The translations under genes were made by a program, and so were the position numbers. From NCBI RefSeq assembly GCF_040954835.1, contig NC_090697.1:1748501-1812500 (forward strand): a DNA stretch of 64,000 bases, in the 5' to 3' direction. Of this stretch, positions 46,598 through 59,800 are shown one piece after another. Within the stretch, counting starts at the first letter, position 1. Every line of letters starts with the position of its first letter. The notes beneath the pieces are model-generated. The model saw only the letters and a program-made list of their open reading frames with translations, did not search any database and had not been told where the DNA came from. This stretch comes from Lepisosteus oculatus. Taxonomy: Eukaryota > Chordata > Actinopteri > Semionotiformes > Lepisosteidae.

Positions 46598-48847
46598 GTA
46601 AGTTTTGCGTATTTCACAGTATTTTATCTATTTATGACGTAACACAGGAATATATGCATATGTTTAAGCTTGCAATGTGCTGGTGTTCCTTATCATCTAA
46701 TAGTATATACGAGTTTCGAATATGTCACATATCTACAATACCATTAATCGTGCAGTCAGGAGTCAAAGATCTATTGCGACATTATATATATTTTTCAGAT
46801 GCTATCATTATAATTTGTATAAGATCTTTTTTTTTTCCAATTCCTCTTACAGGTGTTGGTTTTGCAACCAGGCAAGTGGGCAATGTAACCAAACCTACTA
46901 TCATCATCAGCAAGGAGGGAGACAAACTTGTTATAAAAACGCAAAGTACTTTCAAAAATACAGAAATATCATTTAAACTTGGAGAGGAGTTTGATGAAAC
47001 TACAGCAGACGATAGGAACTGCAAAGTAAGTGGCTTATTTGGATTCTAAAACGTGGCTTAGACGTATAATATATCACAACGAATGAAATATTTAATGCTT
47101 AGTTCATCTACACAGACTGCCCGTGTATAACACTATTCAGTGTGACTATGCACGCACTTTTATAGAAATGGAAAAAATGTAATAGTCTAATTATTTTTAC
47201 TACATGGGAACCGAGGCATTGACCTTAAAGCTTATCATGCCCCCATGAAGCTTATTTCTAAATGCTAAGATCTTCGTGCACTATAAAAAAGGGAGACAGA
47301 CCGATCACATCTGTACACTTGCATGTACATTTCAAAATCTGAAGCAACTGCGGAGCGTTTCCTGTTACAACAAGTCCGTGTTTAAACGGCAAGTACTGTA
47401 AAGTTTGATTTGGTTTTGGTAAGATAATTTGAGCTGTTTATGCGGTTACTGTAGAGGGTGTATATACTGTACAGTACGTGCATACTGTCCTATAGTAGCT
47501 TAATTGCAAACCAATAACCTAACCGCGGGAACAAAGTTATCTGATAAAAGAGAAAACCGTTAAATACAATACCACCTTATGAGTTCTAATGTGTTTTTTG
47601 ATGTACTGTATGAGCCCTTTTGTATTGAAGCCCTTTCACATTTCCTGCCAAAAACAGAGCACCAGAACAGGGCGCAGCCTCATTTGCAAGAAGCAACTCA
47701 AGACAGAAAAAAAAACTTTTATAACGCACACCACGATACAGTGCTGTATACTGTAGATTGCAGAATCAATGAATAAGATTTCTTCGCTTCTAAAAAGGCA
47801 TGGTCGACGTGTGTCGGGATTGTTCATTTAGAAGTGTGCCCTGCTGTACTGTTGAAGACATTCAGACGCCGCTGCAGTGACAGTGTGTAACTGCTCCTTG
47901 TCGGTATTGCAGTCTACTGTGAGCCTGGACGGAGACAAGATAGTGCATGTGCAGAAATGGGACGGCAAAGAGACCAAGTTCGTCCGGGAGATCAAGGACG
48001 GCAAGATGATCATGGTATTCTTTCCGTTAGTTTTTTTTTAATTAGGATAAAAGCCGAGGCGAAAATTCTATAAATATTCTAGTGACGGTAATGAAAGCAA
48101 TCATTCTTACTGATTATTAATTTCCTAGTTTTTTTAAGTTATCAAGAGACCGGTAAAGTTTTACTCCATGCTAGAAGATAAAGAAAAGAGACGCGGTGCT
48201 TCGACTTCACGTTGTTTCCTCTCAGCATGGAATAAACCCGCACCTGTTCCTTAGCATTCTTCGTGTGTGGATGCAGCTACGTACTCGAACTTTTTCTTTA
48301 GTTATGAAAGTTAGTGATTTTAACCGTGTGAATCTTAATATCCCCCTGCATAAGAACGGTATCCTTGCTTACGGTATACTGTACAACTTTATGGTTGAGG
48401 TCATTCCACATAGTGTTACTTGCTTGGTGTTACTGAGAGTTACTGAGGTACTGATTTTTTTTGTTAATTTTGTTTCTGTTATAAAGGTGATACCCATGTA
48501 GGGCACAAGGGGATTTTTTTTGGGGGGGGATAGTTTTGAGCACTTTTTTTAAATTAAGTGAGTTGGCGATTTTACCCAGGCTTGTCAATGACTGTGAATC
48601 GTAATATTCCCCTGCACAAGCAAGCTAGCGAATGCATAGGCACAATAGAGTACAAGTTAAAATAACTTTACAGCCAAAGCGTACATACTGTACATGTCTC
48701 AACTGGTGTTTGTTAAAGTGTAAATATAAATATTTTAAGAAACACAGATATTTATTAAATTAATCAATAAGCTAACTTTGCCTTTCTGGGTTGCAGACTC
48801 TTAATTTTGGTGATGTCCAGGCTGTGCGCACGTACGAAAAGGCCTAA
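46525..48847 (+). CDS. fabp7: Brain-type fatty-acid-binding protein (FABP7)
   Basis: An intracellular lipid chaperone of the calycin/iLBP fold that carries long-chain polyunsaturated fatty acids in radial glia and astrocytes. Four exons (46525-46597, 46853-47025, 47913-48014, 48797-48847) of 73, 173, 102 and 51 nt are the exact family pattern; together 399 nt, 132 aa. The protein starts [20 protein letters not shown], has the signature helix [28 protein letters not shown] and [17 protein letters not shown], and ends VRTYEKA, with R127 and Y129 being the carboxylate-binding pair. [13 protein letters not shown] and [12 protein letters not shown] are typical of FABP7 rather than FABP3/FABP4. No breaks. 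Intron 3 contains a repeat family A copy. Confidence 0.97.
46853..47025 (+). CDS. fabp7: fabp7 exon 2
   Basis: The acceptor TTCCTCTTACAG ends at 46852 and the donor TGCAAA|GTAAGTGG begins at 47026. It encodes [10 protein letters not shown] through DDRNCK. Open frames running through the flanking introns are artefacts. Confidence 0.96.
47913..48014 (+). CDS. fabp7: fabp7 exon 3
   Basis: The acceptor GTCGGTATTGCAG ends at 47912 and the donor ATCATG|GTATTC begins at 48015. It encodes [18 protein letters not shown] through EIKDGKMIM. Confidence 0.96.
48142..48290 (+). repeat. Repeat family A copy in fabp7 intron 3
   Basis: A diverged inverted-repeat form: CGGTAAAGTTTTACTCCATG on the left and CAGCATGGAATAAACCCGCAC on the right, ending ATGCAGCTACGTACTCGAAC. 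The GAAGAAGGC core is gone. The acceptor-like CCTCTCAG and AATAAA are in the sense orientation of fabp7. Confidence 0.8.
48797..48847 (+). CDS. fabp7: fabp7 exon 4 coding part
   Basis: The acceptor TTTCTGGGTTGCAG ends at 48796. It encodes [16 protein letters not shown] and stops at TAA 48845-48847. Too short to appear as an open frame by itself. Confidence 0.95.
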   Translation, partial: TLNFGDVQAVRTYEKA

Positions 48848-49125
48848 GTTCTGCATGGAGTGCTTCCTCTTCATGGACCCATCTCAGTCCTGTTTACTGG
48901 ACTACAGTCAATAAAGCATTTTTGTTTACGGTTTGCATAGATTTGCACTTCACCTGCCCAAATGTTTTATAATATGACTTGGGAAATGTTTTTATAAGCA
49001 ACTTTTATATAAAAATCTGTTAAGCACTTGTTTTGTTTCCAATGACCTTAAATGGTTTTATACTAAATCAACATTTGTGAACTTGTGCAAAACAGATTGA
49101 AATAAATTACAGCTCCTGACTCTGC
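48848..49125 (+). terminator. fabp7: fabp7 3' UTR and poly(A) signals
   Basis: AATAAA occurs at 48910-48915, 62 nt after the stop codon, followed by a T/G-rich stretch. A second AATAAA near 49101 could give a longer form. Confidence 0.6.
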
Positions 49126-49129
49126 AGTG

Positions 49130-50659
49130 TCTGGTATCCCTTTTTCATTTTTACCTTGCATTGCTGTTCTGAGCTTTAAAGAACAGCAGCGCCAAGATCA
49201 TTTCAGTTCAAGTACAAATCAACGATTAGAACACAGAAGTCACCCAGCTGCTAGATTTAGTTTCAAAATTGGACTAAACTAACAATTTAATGTTACGTTA
49301 AAAAATAACATTGGGGTCTATCATCAATGGTCAGCAACTCTTTCTGAGCATTATGTAGGACAGAAAGTATTTCCAGATGCATCATGGTCAAGATATTAAA
49401 GTGAAATTCACTGATGTGGGAATTCAAGCATACAGTTTGGAGGTGCAGTAGCGCCAGGCACTTTGTTTTTGTGTTTTGCCACTTATGCCTGTATCTGTAG
49501 GCTGGGAAAAGCGGAATGAGAGCACAGCACTCTCCTCAGGCTGGAGGCTGACCTGTGGAAGGGGTGACCCCAGCAGTGCTCATACCCTTTTGGACAGCTG
49601 GTGGGTTGGGGGCAAAAATGTACAACAGCAGTGTTCACATTGAGGACTGGATCGCAGACGTTTTCAGTTTTGAGTCCAGATCCCTAATCACTGCTGCTGT
49701 ATGTGGCTGTTATGAAATCACAGATGTTATTTGACTGAATACTTGTGATCTGCGCTCCCCAAACTATTCCATTTAAGTTTGACTCCCTACAATATTTTGC
49801 TGACAATTCTTAATGCACAGCTTGAAAGGAGCTATGACTAACATCATTCTTATCTGTATAACGGTTACAGATAAGGCTGATAAAATCCCAGTACTGTAGC
49901 TTTTTAAAGAATAATAAGCATGCCAGAGTTTTTCAGAAACAACCCCCCTCCCCCCAAAAAAATAATAATCTGGTTTTAGCAGAATAATTTGTCTTTAACC
50001 GAAAGACTTCATTCTTTCACTCATTGATGAATGGCTTTATTTAGATCGTGGGTTTGCTATTTAAATTTGATGTTAAATGAGTTGTAAATCAGACACTGCT
50101 TGTGTTAGGTGTCTCACTACTGGGCTCAATTACTATGAGAAATAAAAAGGCCTAACAGAAAGCATAGAGACTGCACGATTTCTACCCACGGGAACGTTTC
50201 AAGTACAAGTACAACCGTCACATTTAGATCTGGAGAAGGAAGCTCCTGTGAATCAAGCAAAGCACAGATTTGGGCACTTTAGGGTTAAAATGTTATTTCT
50301 TCGTTTCAGGTACATCTTCAAAATACAGAAAGAAGTAATGGATGCTCACGATAATACAAAACTCAATAACGAACTCTACCGTCTGCACAGGATTTGTGCA
50401 ACAAATGTGAGACTTGACCTATTAAGAAACCAATGTACCACACGTAGTGTATGAAGGTTTTAACAAATATGTGGTCAAGACTGTTGAATTTTCATGAAAA
50501 TGTCAGACATATATTTCGTGTTGTAGCGGTGAATATGATGAACTTTCGATTTATGTTCAGAATAACGGAAAAAAAAATGTGGAAATGCATTTTGCAGCAT
50601 TCAATGACAGTGCACCAGCCTATTTCACAAGTACGGAGTCGTTTCTCAACACCAGTCTA
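49130..50659. other. fabp7-smpdl3a intergenic, nothing recognised
   Basis: About 1.5 kb. The 49440-49700 part is more GC-rich and may be an eroded repeat. No gene recognised; two adjoining open frames at 50248-50660 lack recognisable domains. Confidence 0.45.
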
Positions 50660-50774
50660 GGACCGCAGATCGCAGGCTCAGGCGTCACATGACCGAAGAG
50701 GCTTCCTGTTTGAGTCATATGAGACGGGTATAGAGACCTTTACACAAGTAAATATCATTTAAGTCACAGGGGCA
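50660..50774 (+). promoter_or_regulatory. smpdl3a: smpdl3a proximal promoter/5' UTR with an M-box
   Basis: GTCACATGAC at 50684-50693 is one base from the CLEAR consensus GTCACGTGAC and contains TCACATGA, the M-box bound by MITF/TFE factors that drive lysosomal genes. No TATA box is evident. The start codon is 91 nt downstream. Confidence 0.5.
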
Positions 50775-50892
50775 ATGAAAATGGTACAACGTGAGGTAAT
50801 TTACTGTCTCTGCCTTTTCGGCCTGGGGGTCAGCCTGCCGGTTTCAGCGGCTCCACTGAGTAGTCGCCCACAGATCCCTGTCGAACTCATGG
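50775..50892 (+). CDS. smpdl3a: smpdl3a exon 1
   Basis: ATG 50775 (a second in-frame ATG lies at 50781); signal peptide; donor CATGG|GTGAGTGG with GT at 50893. Phase 1. Which of the two ATGs is used cannot be told. Confidence 0.85.
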
Positions 50893-53800
50893 GTGAGTGG
50901 AGAACAAAAACAGCAGGAGCTTCTCATTAGACATACCTGTAACAGAGGGGCATTTTAGTTCATTATGCAGCAATGGGGTATATAAGCGAAAGGTTTTAAA
51001 TGTCAAAGAAAGATCACTTTCTACAGAGGGGCACCGGATAGCCGCAGTAATAGGATTTTGTAGGCTGTCCTGTACAGAACGTGCCTGATAATATGAAGAC
51101 CTGTAAAGCATTCAAATAAAAGTGAATACGTGTATTAAACATTAATAAACTATTCTATTATCAGAATTAAACAATTATCAATGACAGTTATATACTACGT
51201 TTGAATATATATATACACTGTATATTGTGTAGGATGTGTTATATTAATTGTGTCACTGCTACTACAGTAGTTGTGAAATCAGCGATTCAGCATATATCTC
51301 ACTTATGGTGTATTAGTCAGATGTGATATAAACTACGTCTTCACTTCCCTTTTTTAATTTTGCTAAACCAGCGAAACATTATTTTTTAGAAAACATACAT
51401 ACTGTCTGCATACACAGTGGTGTGCACAGTATGTAGTCATTATACAGTACATTGTGAACACTTGTCTAATTCTAGGTTGTAATGCAGGTATAGAATAAAT
51501 GACTTTTACTGTAAATCACTTGTCTGGCTAGATATCTGTAACCAAAATTATTCTGATTGTGCTGTCACCACTACAGTCCAGTAATAATACAAGATCATGG
51601 CATGAGAAAGCTTGAAATTTCCCTTAACTTACAAATTAGAGTTACTAAACAGCGGGAAAAAAAAGACTAGTTTTCTTGCTGGAAGTACACGTGCTTGTTC
51701 AAAAGTACCTGTGCTCTTTGTAATTAAATCTCTTGGTAAAACTGAAAGTAATATTTGTAGAGCCTAGCTCCTTACTTCACAAAAAGGGAAATACAGATCT
51801 AAAGAAAAAAAAAAACTTTAGTTCCTATGAATTGTGTAAGTGGGGAATTTCTTGTGTTTGATTATTGTTTTCTACTTTTGAGTTTTGTACAGATGGTATT
51901 GTCACCAATCTGTATTCTCCAGATGGTCATCTATGACTCTCTGAGCACGTCGCTGCAGATGCAGTGTGCTCCAGTTGACAGTAAAATTTGGTGTTGATCC
52001 TGCTCGAATGCACTGTGACATCCTTTCAATAGGTGGGTTTTGGCACGTGTCAGACTTGCATTTGGATCCGACCTACCACCTCACTGACGACCACACCAAA
52101 GTCTGTTTGTCATCTAAGGGTTTCCCAGCCAAGAACCCTGGGGAGTTTGGGGATGTCATGTGTGACTCACCTTACCAGCTCATTCAGTCAGCCTTTCAGT
52201 TCATGAAACAAGTGGACCAGCACCCAGATTTCATGATTTGGACAGGGTACGTATTTTCTCGCAGTCTGTTTAACATCAATAAGAAGCCTTGCATATTGTC
52301 CTGCTTTCAAATGCATCATATACTGTATAATGGCAGCCATAATCATAGAATTGAAACATAGAGCAAAACGGTTAATGAACATGTGCTCAGTCATCTAAAA
52401 AACATGGTGGATGTTATACTGATGTTCAGAGAATTTTAACTTTGTAAAATGCTATAATATAGATTATTAATATTCCAGGAATATAAAACAGGGGTCACCA
52501 ATCCTGTGTCTGAAAGCACCAGCAGCAAAAGAGCTGGGAAAACTGGTGAAATGATCCAGACAATAAGGAGCTGATTAAAGCTCAACTGAAATGTAAATCT
52601 CTAAACATAGCAGGCCTCTGGGACCAGGGCAGGGGAACCCTGATATAAAGGGGTATAAAATAAATATCAGGCTTATAAAAGCTGAGAAGAATCTGTACTG
52701 AGAAGAATATGGATTGTGCAAAGTTCATGTGAGTCCTTAAGGAAATCCTTCTTGAGTCAGGAAAACATGGTCTAAAATTCCCATTTCAGCAGGACAATAA
52801 GTTAGATCGATTTTGCCGGGACAAATGGACACATCTGCAACCATCCTACTGTGGAAAGCTTGAAGAGGCCTGTCCAAAAATCCTGACAACAGCAATAGCT
52901 GCTAATATGACGTCCAACGGATATTGACTTCAGATAGTGGCTGAATATTAATGTATTCATTGAATTTCGCTTTGTAAATTGCTGACAATCAGCCTTCTTC
53001 ACATAAAACAGTGTTAAGTTTGATCATTTTGGTTTTGAATAAAAAATAAAAATAAAAATATACACGTTATTTGTAATTCATCAGAAAGTGCTGTCATTGG
53101 CAAGAGGTGAGTACACTTACAGGGGACTGGAGCAAGCGTCCTGCATTAGATTGTATATTGTACATCCATCCACTTCATCCCATACAGGGTGGCATTGTGC
53201 TGGAGTCTGTCTGGACAAGCAGCAGGCACAGGGCAGGATACACCCTGGATGGGACACACAGGCACACACAGACAGAAGACAACTAACCTACCAGCATGTC
53301 TTTGGACTGTGGGAGGAAACCCACCCCACCAGGGAGAACATACAGACTCCACGCAGATAGGTCCCCAGGGCCCCAGCGATGAGAGGCAGCAGTTATAACC
53401 ACTGTGCTACCATGCTTCCCAATTGCATATTATAAATTGTACTTTCATAGTAAATCCTTAACAGGTTTGCTATATTTCATGGTTAATATTCAAAGCTTGG
53501 GCACCTTTTATTTAAAAGAAAAATATTTCACCCTTGTTAGTTGGAATGGATTGGGCAATTAATGATGCAGTCAAATGATTTATGACTATAATACATAAAT
53601 AAGCCTGGTGTCTACAATGTATCATTTGTGCTAGTAACTCCATTTTTGTGGAAATGCCAAACCAGACCTCCTGTGGGAAATGTCATGTAGCAACGTTTAT
53701 CACCAGTGAGGTATGTGAGTGCATTCTGCAACAGTGAAGACGAAAGGGTGTGCATCATCTCAAGAAACACTGAACATTTTCCGTCTCAGTTCATCTTGAG

Positions 53801-56800
53801 GACTATGGAAAAGAGGAGAGTAGTTACTATTGTTATTACGAGGAGTTGAGACCTGTTACTAGAGTGAGCCGCTGTGGCTTAATAAGGTTCAAACACAGTG
53901 TCCAGCACCTGTTTAACCGTGTTAAGCTGCGAGTGCATGACTTCTGTTTATTTGACAGAATTGCACAGCCTGAATGTCTAGCTGTTGCATTCCGACTAAC
54001 ACATGAACAATCCCGGATAAGTAGATTCTGAAGCATCTTAAAAGCCGGTTTGTCCATCATTCTTTTCAATTTAGGACATAGTTAAACATCTGCTAACTAA
54101 CTGTACTTTGCGTTCCAGGGACAGTCCTCCACACGTTCTGGTAAAAGAGCTTTCCACAGAAACTGTGATAGAGGTTATCCGCAACATGACTCATACCATT
54201 CAGGAATTCTTCCCAAGCCTCCCAGTCTATCCTGCACTTGGGAACCATGACTACTGGCCGCAGGTATTTCAAGCTATGACCTGCCCTAATGCTCGGATGA
54301 AGCTCTTATCTTCTGTAGTACACTAGAGGAATACTTTAAAATATAGCATGTCTGAGCATTAAAGCTGCTGTAAGTGTTTTTTGTCCATGGGTCCATGAGT
54401 GAAATTGCATTTAGATATTACAGTTTTTATTGCATGGCTTTCTATTTTAATAATTCGTGACTTGTATCTAATATCTCTTAGTAAGCAATTATTTAATAAC
54501 CTTAATTACATCTTTTTGCCCCTGGGCATATATTTCATTATTCTTCAGTACCTTTCATAGTGTGCTTTTATCTTCCTGGGTAAAGAGCTGTTTGAGACTG
54601 TTGTATTGCTCTCTGGGAATGGTGTACTAATGAGAGAAGAGTAGATATTGCAACGTTTTATCTTTTTAATGTTTTAAATCATGCCTTTTGAAAGCATTGT
54701 TTCGTAAGGTGATGTTTTGTATTTGTCACACAAAAAGAAAAAAAACAGAGAAAGATAATTAGATCCTTTATTCACCACTGTAAATGTGTGTTTCCAGCAC
54801 CTATCATTTCAAATGGTTGGGTTGGATCCTAATGAATGCGACAGAGGGATGGATATGTACTGCAGGGAGTATTTGGTGTGACTCACCTAGCTGAGGACCT
54901 GCAGCCCCGCCGTGAGGACAGGCTGCCCAGACCCCCTCCCCTTGTGCGGAATGAGCCAGGGAGCTGCAGGAAGGGTGTGGATGGGGAGATGGTGTGTGTG
55001 TGTGAGATGTGTGACAGGGAGTCTTGCCGGTGAGACTTATATACGTAGGAGAGCTGAAGGGTGTGAGTTAAGGGCCGAGCTTTCCTCCTGAACTTCTGTT
55101 CTAAGCTCCTTATGAGGAAGAGAAAATATCACACTGCTTATTATTAAGGTAAAAACGTGATGGCACATGTGAGCATATACTGTTAGCATCATGCTACTGG
55201 AAACTGATCATTTTCATCAAGAAAACCCATTATAAACCCATTATAACATGCCGCGACAGTTTAAATTGGATGTGAAGGTGTTGGCTGTAGTGGTGGTCTG
55301 TCTCTGTGTTCCATTGTTCAGGACCAGCTCCCAGTTTCCACTAATAAGATTTACCAGGCTGTGTCTGACCTCTGGGAGCCATGGCTGCAACCTGAAGCCC
55401 TCGAGACACTGAGAAAAGGTAACGAGTCCAGTAAAAGGCTTCATTAGCTACACTGATGCTGTTTTTCAGCCTTCCAGCACCAAGACTCTTCTAAAATCAC
55501 TTATAAATAATCACCTTATTTACCTTATTTATCTCAATTAACCATTTAACTACTGCACCTGTATGGTTGCGTACAGTGTGTAGATAAACAGAGTTTGCTT
55601 CAGTTGAAAAGATTAAAAACAGTGAGCGCAGTAACATAATTAAGATGCAGTAGGTTACATAAAAGCAGAATGAAGAGAAATAACAATAGGCAGCTCACAA
55701 GGAGCACGATACCTACAGTACAGTATATTTAAACTTCGGTGAAGGAAAGTGTCATCCAGGGTGTTAAGTTTTGTTGTTCAATTGAATCACTCTTTTCAGA
55801 TTGTTTTCTTTCAGATTGATCCTGCTGCTAAGTGTGTTGTTACTTTTTGCAGCAACATTACTGTAGGCTTTAACACAGTCTGTTTATGGTGCTGTCTGTG
55901 CTATGCAGCCGTTGTGCGGATGCTCGGTATGCATTTATGATTCCTCAGTTTTACTGTATATTTCATGGACTCTTAACTTAATGACTCTCAGATCACTGTG
56001 TTCGATCAACCAGACTCTTGTCATGCATCCCAGTCTGAGAGAGTGGAGTTTCCAGACTTGTATAGTACATCCTTCAGCAATGTTTTCATGGTATTGAGTG
56101 AAATCTCCACACAGCCTGAGTATAAACCCATGCTTGGTATGCTGTTCTGCAGCAGTGTTTGTGCTGTGTACATTGTGTTGTGCATGGCTCAGAAGGATTA
56201 TGATTATGGGTAGAGTGCAGCCTCGCTATTTGAATCTCTCAGATGTTCTTTAAAACATATTTTCCAGCATGGACAATGTTTAAAACTTTTTTTCATGGCT
56301 GGTACTGACTTGGTTTTGCACAATATTTGCCTATATATTACTACTCTAGAGTTACAATGACAAATTAAATTATTTGTTCGAATATACTGTAGCTTGATTG
56401 GCCACAAGCTTAATTGAAGGATTGTCATCGTAAGCTTTGATCATATATCTGGCAGAGAAAAAAAAAGCTTTCATTTATCTTGATTTAAGAAGTAATAGAT
56501 TTAAGAAGTGATTTAAGAACAACCTCAGTTCTCTTGATTTGTATTTTTTTATTTTCAGGTGGTTTCTATTCACAAAAAGTGATGCAGAATTTGCGGTTGA
56601 TCAGCCTTAACACCAACCTGTACTACAGCCCCAACAATGTTACCATCAACATAACTGATCCAGCGGGGCAGTTTGAGTGGCTGGAACAAACATTGCAACA
56701 GTCTCTGCAAAACAATGAAAAGGTAAAATAACAAACGAGACAGACATATTTTAACTCGGCAAAAGGGCGTTTTTTCAGTAAATGTCTGAAAAAATGTCAG

Positions 56801-59800
56801 CAGAAAGTCTGAGTGGATGAGATGTATTTTAGGTGTTTAGATCTTTAGAGCACTGGTGGAGATACACAGCCTTCCCTCAGCAAACAGAACCTGTTAATGC
56901 ACTGCTTTCTTATCGAATCCTGGTCTTCTCAGCTTTGCGAAAGCCTTGCTCATCCAAGCTTTGGGCTGCGGAGACTTTGAAAAAACACACAGCTTCTCCA
57001 CTAACTCATGATGCCAGCTTGCCTCCCTCACACTTCTCTTCCACTTTTGTGCTGTAATAATTCAAACACAACATATTTTATTACTTTCATGTGCTGAATT
57101 ATAACTCACATGACTATATTTGTCATTTTAAAGGGGAAAATCTATAAGTAACGTTTGCCATTGATGGGTTTAACTCAGACCCTGGGAACCTATTTCCCTT
57201 GTACTCAACTCCCAAGTACTCAACAGCTGCAGATTTGCAAAGCACGTTGGTTTTCTGGAGTGTCACCCCTGCAGCTGATGAGGCAAGGCTGTATTTGGAA
57301 ATGTGGGGGTCACACCAAGCCTCTCTGCGTAGACGTTTGTCATGCTAACTAATTTATGGATGGCAAAACGTGTGCCTTCCAGTCTTCTCCATTGCAGTTC
57401 TTTGTTGCAGCCATGTCCTTAATATATTATATATTGATCCGGCTAATTATCAATTGAAGAGCTGGTTGGAGCAGAAATCTTGAAAGACACACATTGGTAG
57501 GGCCACAGGTTATACGGTGTTCTAAAAACTGAATTAAAGAAAATATTAGGGATTTTATTTTACAAATTTCTGTAATAGTAATAGAACACAGCCTTACCAA
57601 TGTGTGTAACCTCAACTCTGCAAGGTATGATGTAAGTTTCTCTCAGGTAAAGCTCCTTTTTTTGCCTTTTCTGATAATGATGCAGCTGATTGTAGTGAAA
57701 TTGTTTGTACTGTGCCTTGGCTTTTCGCATGACATAATTCCTTCTTGGGGTTCTGATACAATATGAGAAGGCTTGAGAGTGGAGTGGAGATTACAATGTG
57801 AGTAATGAATAACAATGTGAGCCATAATGAATAACATTAGTACTCGAAAAAAAGGCTCCACAGCCGAAATGTTGTTTACATTGTGTTTATGTTTCTTTTA
57901 ATCTCTTTACAGCATGGAATAAATCTTTACTTGCTCCTTTGCAACATTAGCACTATACATGGAAGTACAATCAAGTTTTATTTTAAGGCATTTGATGTGA
58001 TAGAGAAGAGTATAAAAAGGATAAATTATTATGATGTTTCTATAAATAATACAAATATAGTTTATGAGCTCTGCATTGTTCCAGAAAACATATCCCTCTA
58101 TTTCTTTGGAAATAGAAGATCCACAATTTGCGTGTACTTTCTTTGGAAGGTGTACATCATTGCACATGTTCCTGTGGGTTATCTTCCCTATGCAAGAGAT
58201 ACCACTGCGATCAGAGAGCACTTCAACGAAAGACTTGTGAAAATATTTCGCAATTACAGTGCTGTTATTGCTGGTCACTTCTATGGTCACACTCACAGAG
58301 ACAGCATAATGGTTCTCTTGGATGATGAAGGTACATTAATTCATTGTGTCTGATATTGTCACTGCATTTACTGTATGTGTGTGTAGATACTGTGGGTGGT
58401 CTCAGGAAAACATGCACAGAAATGAAGGTGGGATTCTGCTATAGCTCTGAATTCTTTCTTATGTTTTTTTTTTGCTTCAACGTTAACTTGCTCATATCTT
58501 TTTAGTTTTACATTTCCTTTATTTTACCCTTTTACTTAAGCATTTTACTTTGTTCCAAGGTATAGAATATGTGAATATTATAGATTTATAAAGTACAAAA
58601 ATTCAGGTATATTTACCCATTCATATAAAAAATTTAACTCATAATTAAATATTGATGACTGTATTTGGGACAGAGAGTAGAAAGTTCCTATGCCACTAAT
58701 CAGTAAATGAAACTACTGTATTCCAAATTTATGCATTAAACCCTGGTGTCTAAATCATTAATTGGTTCTGCTGGAACATTGGTCAAATGCAAAATAGAAA
58801 ACCACAAAACTAATATTTTTTCTTTGTCATACATTCCTATTGTCTTAGAATATGTTCTTTTATTTTTAGTATTACTATCCATTGATTTCTTGTAGAAATT
58901 TTAAGGAAACATCTCTCATCTCTAATCAGGAAGACCTGAAGTATTCTATATCAGTCAGGTTTACTGGTTTACATGTTTGCCTTATATATGACTTTATACC
59001 CCTGCTATGTGTCTAGTTAGATTTATACTTTGGTCTGAAGAGGTTCGATTTGGGAGCATCTTCAAGCTGCACAGGAACGAATAGAGGTTAATTCCACTCT
59101 GATCTTGCCCTTTCTCTGAAGAAGGCTCCGTAGCAGAAACATTGCATTTATCTTTCTTTTTACTTTTCAGCATGGAATTAACCTCTGTTCTATTAGACTT
59201 TAGTTTCACAATGTTTGCAACAAGTATGTTTTGTTCTTTAGTTAATCAAAAACACTTAAGTTTTAAAGTACATATCCACAACTATAATATTGAATATGTA
59301 AATGGTTAGTGCTGTTGTATACAGCATATTTGACCACATTAACGGTAGTTAACAGTGTAAATGGTGTCTTTAATGCATCTTTTATTCTCCTGTTGCTTCA
59401 TCCTATTTTTTGCTTTGAAGGCAATCCTGTTAACTCACTGTTTGTGACACCAGCTGTAACCCCCATCAAAAGTATTCTTGAAGCTGACACAAACAATCCA
59501 GGCGTTCGCTTATATCAGTACAACTCTCAGGATTACAGCTTGCTGGTAAGAAAAAGCACATCACTTTCTGCTAGATGCATCTGCTGAAAAAGTCACCCAG
59601 ACTATCTTAATATTCAAAGACTGGTAACTGATAAATGCTTACTGAGTATACAGTCCCAGTACTCAGAAATGTGCCTGTTTGAGCAGACGTTGTCTTAAAA
59701 GGGTTTTAAAAGGGTTTTAAAAGGGTTTGTAATGACCATATTGGGTTTGTAATGACCATACTGTAATCATTACAAAGTACTGATCTAGACTTGGCAAGGT

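Noticed and set aside
46420-47049. Long single open frame (209 codons) over fabp7
   Set aside because: It reads through intron 1 and past the exon 2 donor. The proper exons give the exact FABP exon lengths and protein.
57883-58353. 156-codon frame over smpdl3a exon 6
   Set aside because: Only the part from 58150 is exon. The upstream part covers a family A repeat and AT-rich intron, and a good acceptor precedes VYIIAHVPVG.
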